Below are positions 14,080 to 14,754 of a stretch of DNA of 14,754 bases, piece after piece. This DNA is from an uncultured Collinsella sp. (GTDB taxonomy: Bacteria > Actinomycetota > Coriobacteriia > Coriobacteriales > Coriobacteriaceae). A program made the position numbers and the translations under genes. Location: contig URMO01000050.1 in the NCBI GenBank assembly GCA_900549085.1, positions 1 to 14,754 of the forward strand. The letters run 5' to 3'. Below the pieces are notes generated by a model, which was not told the origin of the DNA, ran no database searches, and saw nothing but the letters and a program-made list of their open reading frames with translations. Every line of letters starts with the position of its first letter. Position 1 is the first letter of the stretch.

Positions 14080-14093
14080 CCGGACCGCGGCGA
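14075..14093. other. breakpoint joining two truncated genes, probable chimeric join
   Basis: To the left, a minus-strand MFS gene loses its N-terminal half here. To the right, a plus-strand mntP-type gene begins in mid-protein (TLLAGVVAAVDHW). Two unrelated genes are both cut at the same point and face head to head, with no intergenic DNA, no insertion sequence and no clear repeat at the join. The boundary is estimated from where family-like protein sequence stops on each side. Confidence 0.65.
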
Positions 14094-14515
14094 CGCTGCT
14101 GGCCGGAGTGGTCGCGGCGGTTGATCACTGGCTCGCGTTTCTGCTGCTCGGAGTCGTCGGCGGCAAAATGATCTATGAGGGAATCCGGCCGGAATCCGAA
14201 GAGGAGCGGCGGAAGGAAGGCGGCGAATGCGGCTGCCCGCCGGATTTCTTCGCTCCCAAAGCGCTTTTCATCCCCGCCGTGGCGACCAGTCTCGACGCGC
14301 TGGCGGTCGGCGCGAGCCTCGCCTTCGCCGGAACCGGCATCTGGCTGCCGGCGGCGGCCATGGGGATTGTGACCGCGCTGGCTTCGGCGTCCGGCGTTCT
14401 GCTCGGACGCAAGCTCGGAACGCTGGCCGGCGAAAGAATCATGATGGCAGCCGGCGGAACCGCCATCGTCCTCATCGGACTCAAGATCCTGCTCGAACAC
14501 ACCGGTATTCTCTGA
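14093..14515 (+). CDS. mntP: 5'-truncated manganese efflux pump (MntP family)
   Basis: This is an inner-membrane exporter of the MntP/DUF204 family, which removes excess Mn2+. About 140 residues remain of the usual ~190. The visible part starts at TLLAGVVAAVDHWLAFLLLG and includes GGKMIYEGIRP, a charged cytoplasmic loop with an unusual CGCPP, then ATSLDALAVGASLAF with its conserved Asp, and the end GGTAIVLIGLKILLEH. The first two helices, with the N-terminal SMDA-type motif, are absent. The open frame reaches back to 14033 but that part is MFS sequence in another frame, so the apparent ATG there is not a real start. Its only clear neighbour is a signal peptidase gene pointing toward it, 15 bases away. 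Confidence 0.8.
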   Translation, partial: TLLAGVVAAVDHWLAFLLLGVVGGKMIYEGIRPESEEERRKEGGECGCPPDFFAPKALFIPAVATSLDALAVGASLAFAGTGIWLPAAAMGIVTALASASGVLLGRKLGTLAGERIMMAAGGTAIVLIGLKILLEHTGIL

Positions 14516-14530
14516 AAGCCGGTATCCGGG

Positions 14531-14754
14531 TCACCAGATGGGGGAACCGACGATGCGGTCCGCGCGCACGCTGCCGAAGATATGTTCGTTGATCCCCTGC
14601 GAACGGTTGTCGCCGACCACGTAATAGTGACCCGGCTCAACCTTGCGCGGCGACAGATTCCAATCCGATGCGTACCGGACATACGCCTCGTTCTGCTTTC
14701 TGCCGTTCAAATAAAGGTCGCATTGATAACTATTGCAGGGAGCAGTCCACACTT
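14531..14754 (-). CDS. lepB: C-terminal part of signal peptidase I (runs off the window)
   Basis: This is the end of a membrane-bound serine protease (S26) that removes signal peptides. The last ~74 residues are present, containing LYLNGRK, a strand segment, YYVVGDNRSQG (box E, GDNR) and HIFGSVRADRIVGSPIW. The catalytic Ser and Lys lie further upstream, outside the window; the GTG at 14752 is not a credible start because the frame remains open to the edge. The chain stops directly after the IxGxxxW strand without a C-terminal membrane helix. That ending, with H-x-FG-x-V and RIVGxPxW, recalls Verrucomicrobiota/Lentisphaerota enzymes more than actinobacterial ones (recollection, not a search). 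It converges with mntP. Confidence 0.8.
   Translation of the reverse strand, partial: VWTAPCNSYQCDLYLNGRKQNEAYVRYASDWNLSPRKVEPGHYYVVGDNRSQGINEHIFGSVRADRIVGSPIW

Noticed and set aside
14033..14092. ATG at 14033 as the start of mntP
   Set aside because: The first ~20 codons read through MFS-coding DNA on the other strand; MntP-like sequence begins only near 14093.

Overview
The window is GC-rich and most of it (about 1-14075) looks like a chromosome segment of a Gram-positive actinobacterium, most probably a Coriobacteriia gut commensal close to Collinsella. This is an inference from the sorted LPXTG-type pilins, the high-GC gatCAB genes and the overall codon style, not a database match. Nearly every gene there lies on the minus strand, so the segment is transcribed from right to left.

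From right to left: (i) a fragment of an MFS transporter (13672-~14079); (ii) a Cof-type HAD phosphatase (12628-13449) flanked by two copies of the same REP-like hairpin; (iii) an AT-rich control region (12123-12627) with a promoter and a repeated GAGCAA/TTGCTC element; (iv) a three-gene pilus locus, consisting of a 1152-residue surface adhesin (beta-helix, two isopeptide-type pilin domains, LPLSG anchor), a translationally coupled second pilin (MPSTG anchor) and a third pilin (LPLTG anchor), closed by a strong intrinsic terminator at 5012-5049; (v) a 544-base intergenic stretch with several hairpins; (vi) a class C pilus sortase (3667-4605) with its own apparent promoter; (vii) gatC-gatA-gatB, the glutamyl-tRNA(Gln)/aspartyl-tRNA(Asn) amidotransferase, with one-base TAATG overlaps between the genes.

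The working picture for the pilus locus is that the three secreted proteins reach the membrane by N-terminal signal peptides. The class C sortase cuts their LPxTG-like signals and joins subunits through pilin-motif lysines. The large beta-helix protein is the likely tip or adhesive subunit. The two smaller pilins are diverged paralogues of each other. The central parts of the adhesin and LPLTG pilin are clearly more AT-rich than their ends and their neighbours, which suggests exchange of the surface-exposed cores.

The last ~670 bases do not seem to belong with the rest. At about 14075-14093 an MFS gene missing its N-terminal half meets, head to head, an mntP-type manganese exporter missing its first ~50 residues, followed by the end of a signal peptidase I whose C-terminus resembles Verrucomicrobiota/Lentisphaerota-type enzymes. 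A chimeric assembly join is the simplest explanation; a real rearrangement is the alternative.
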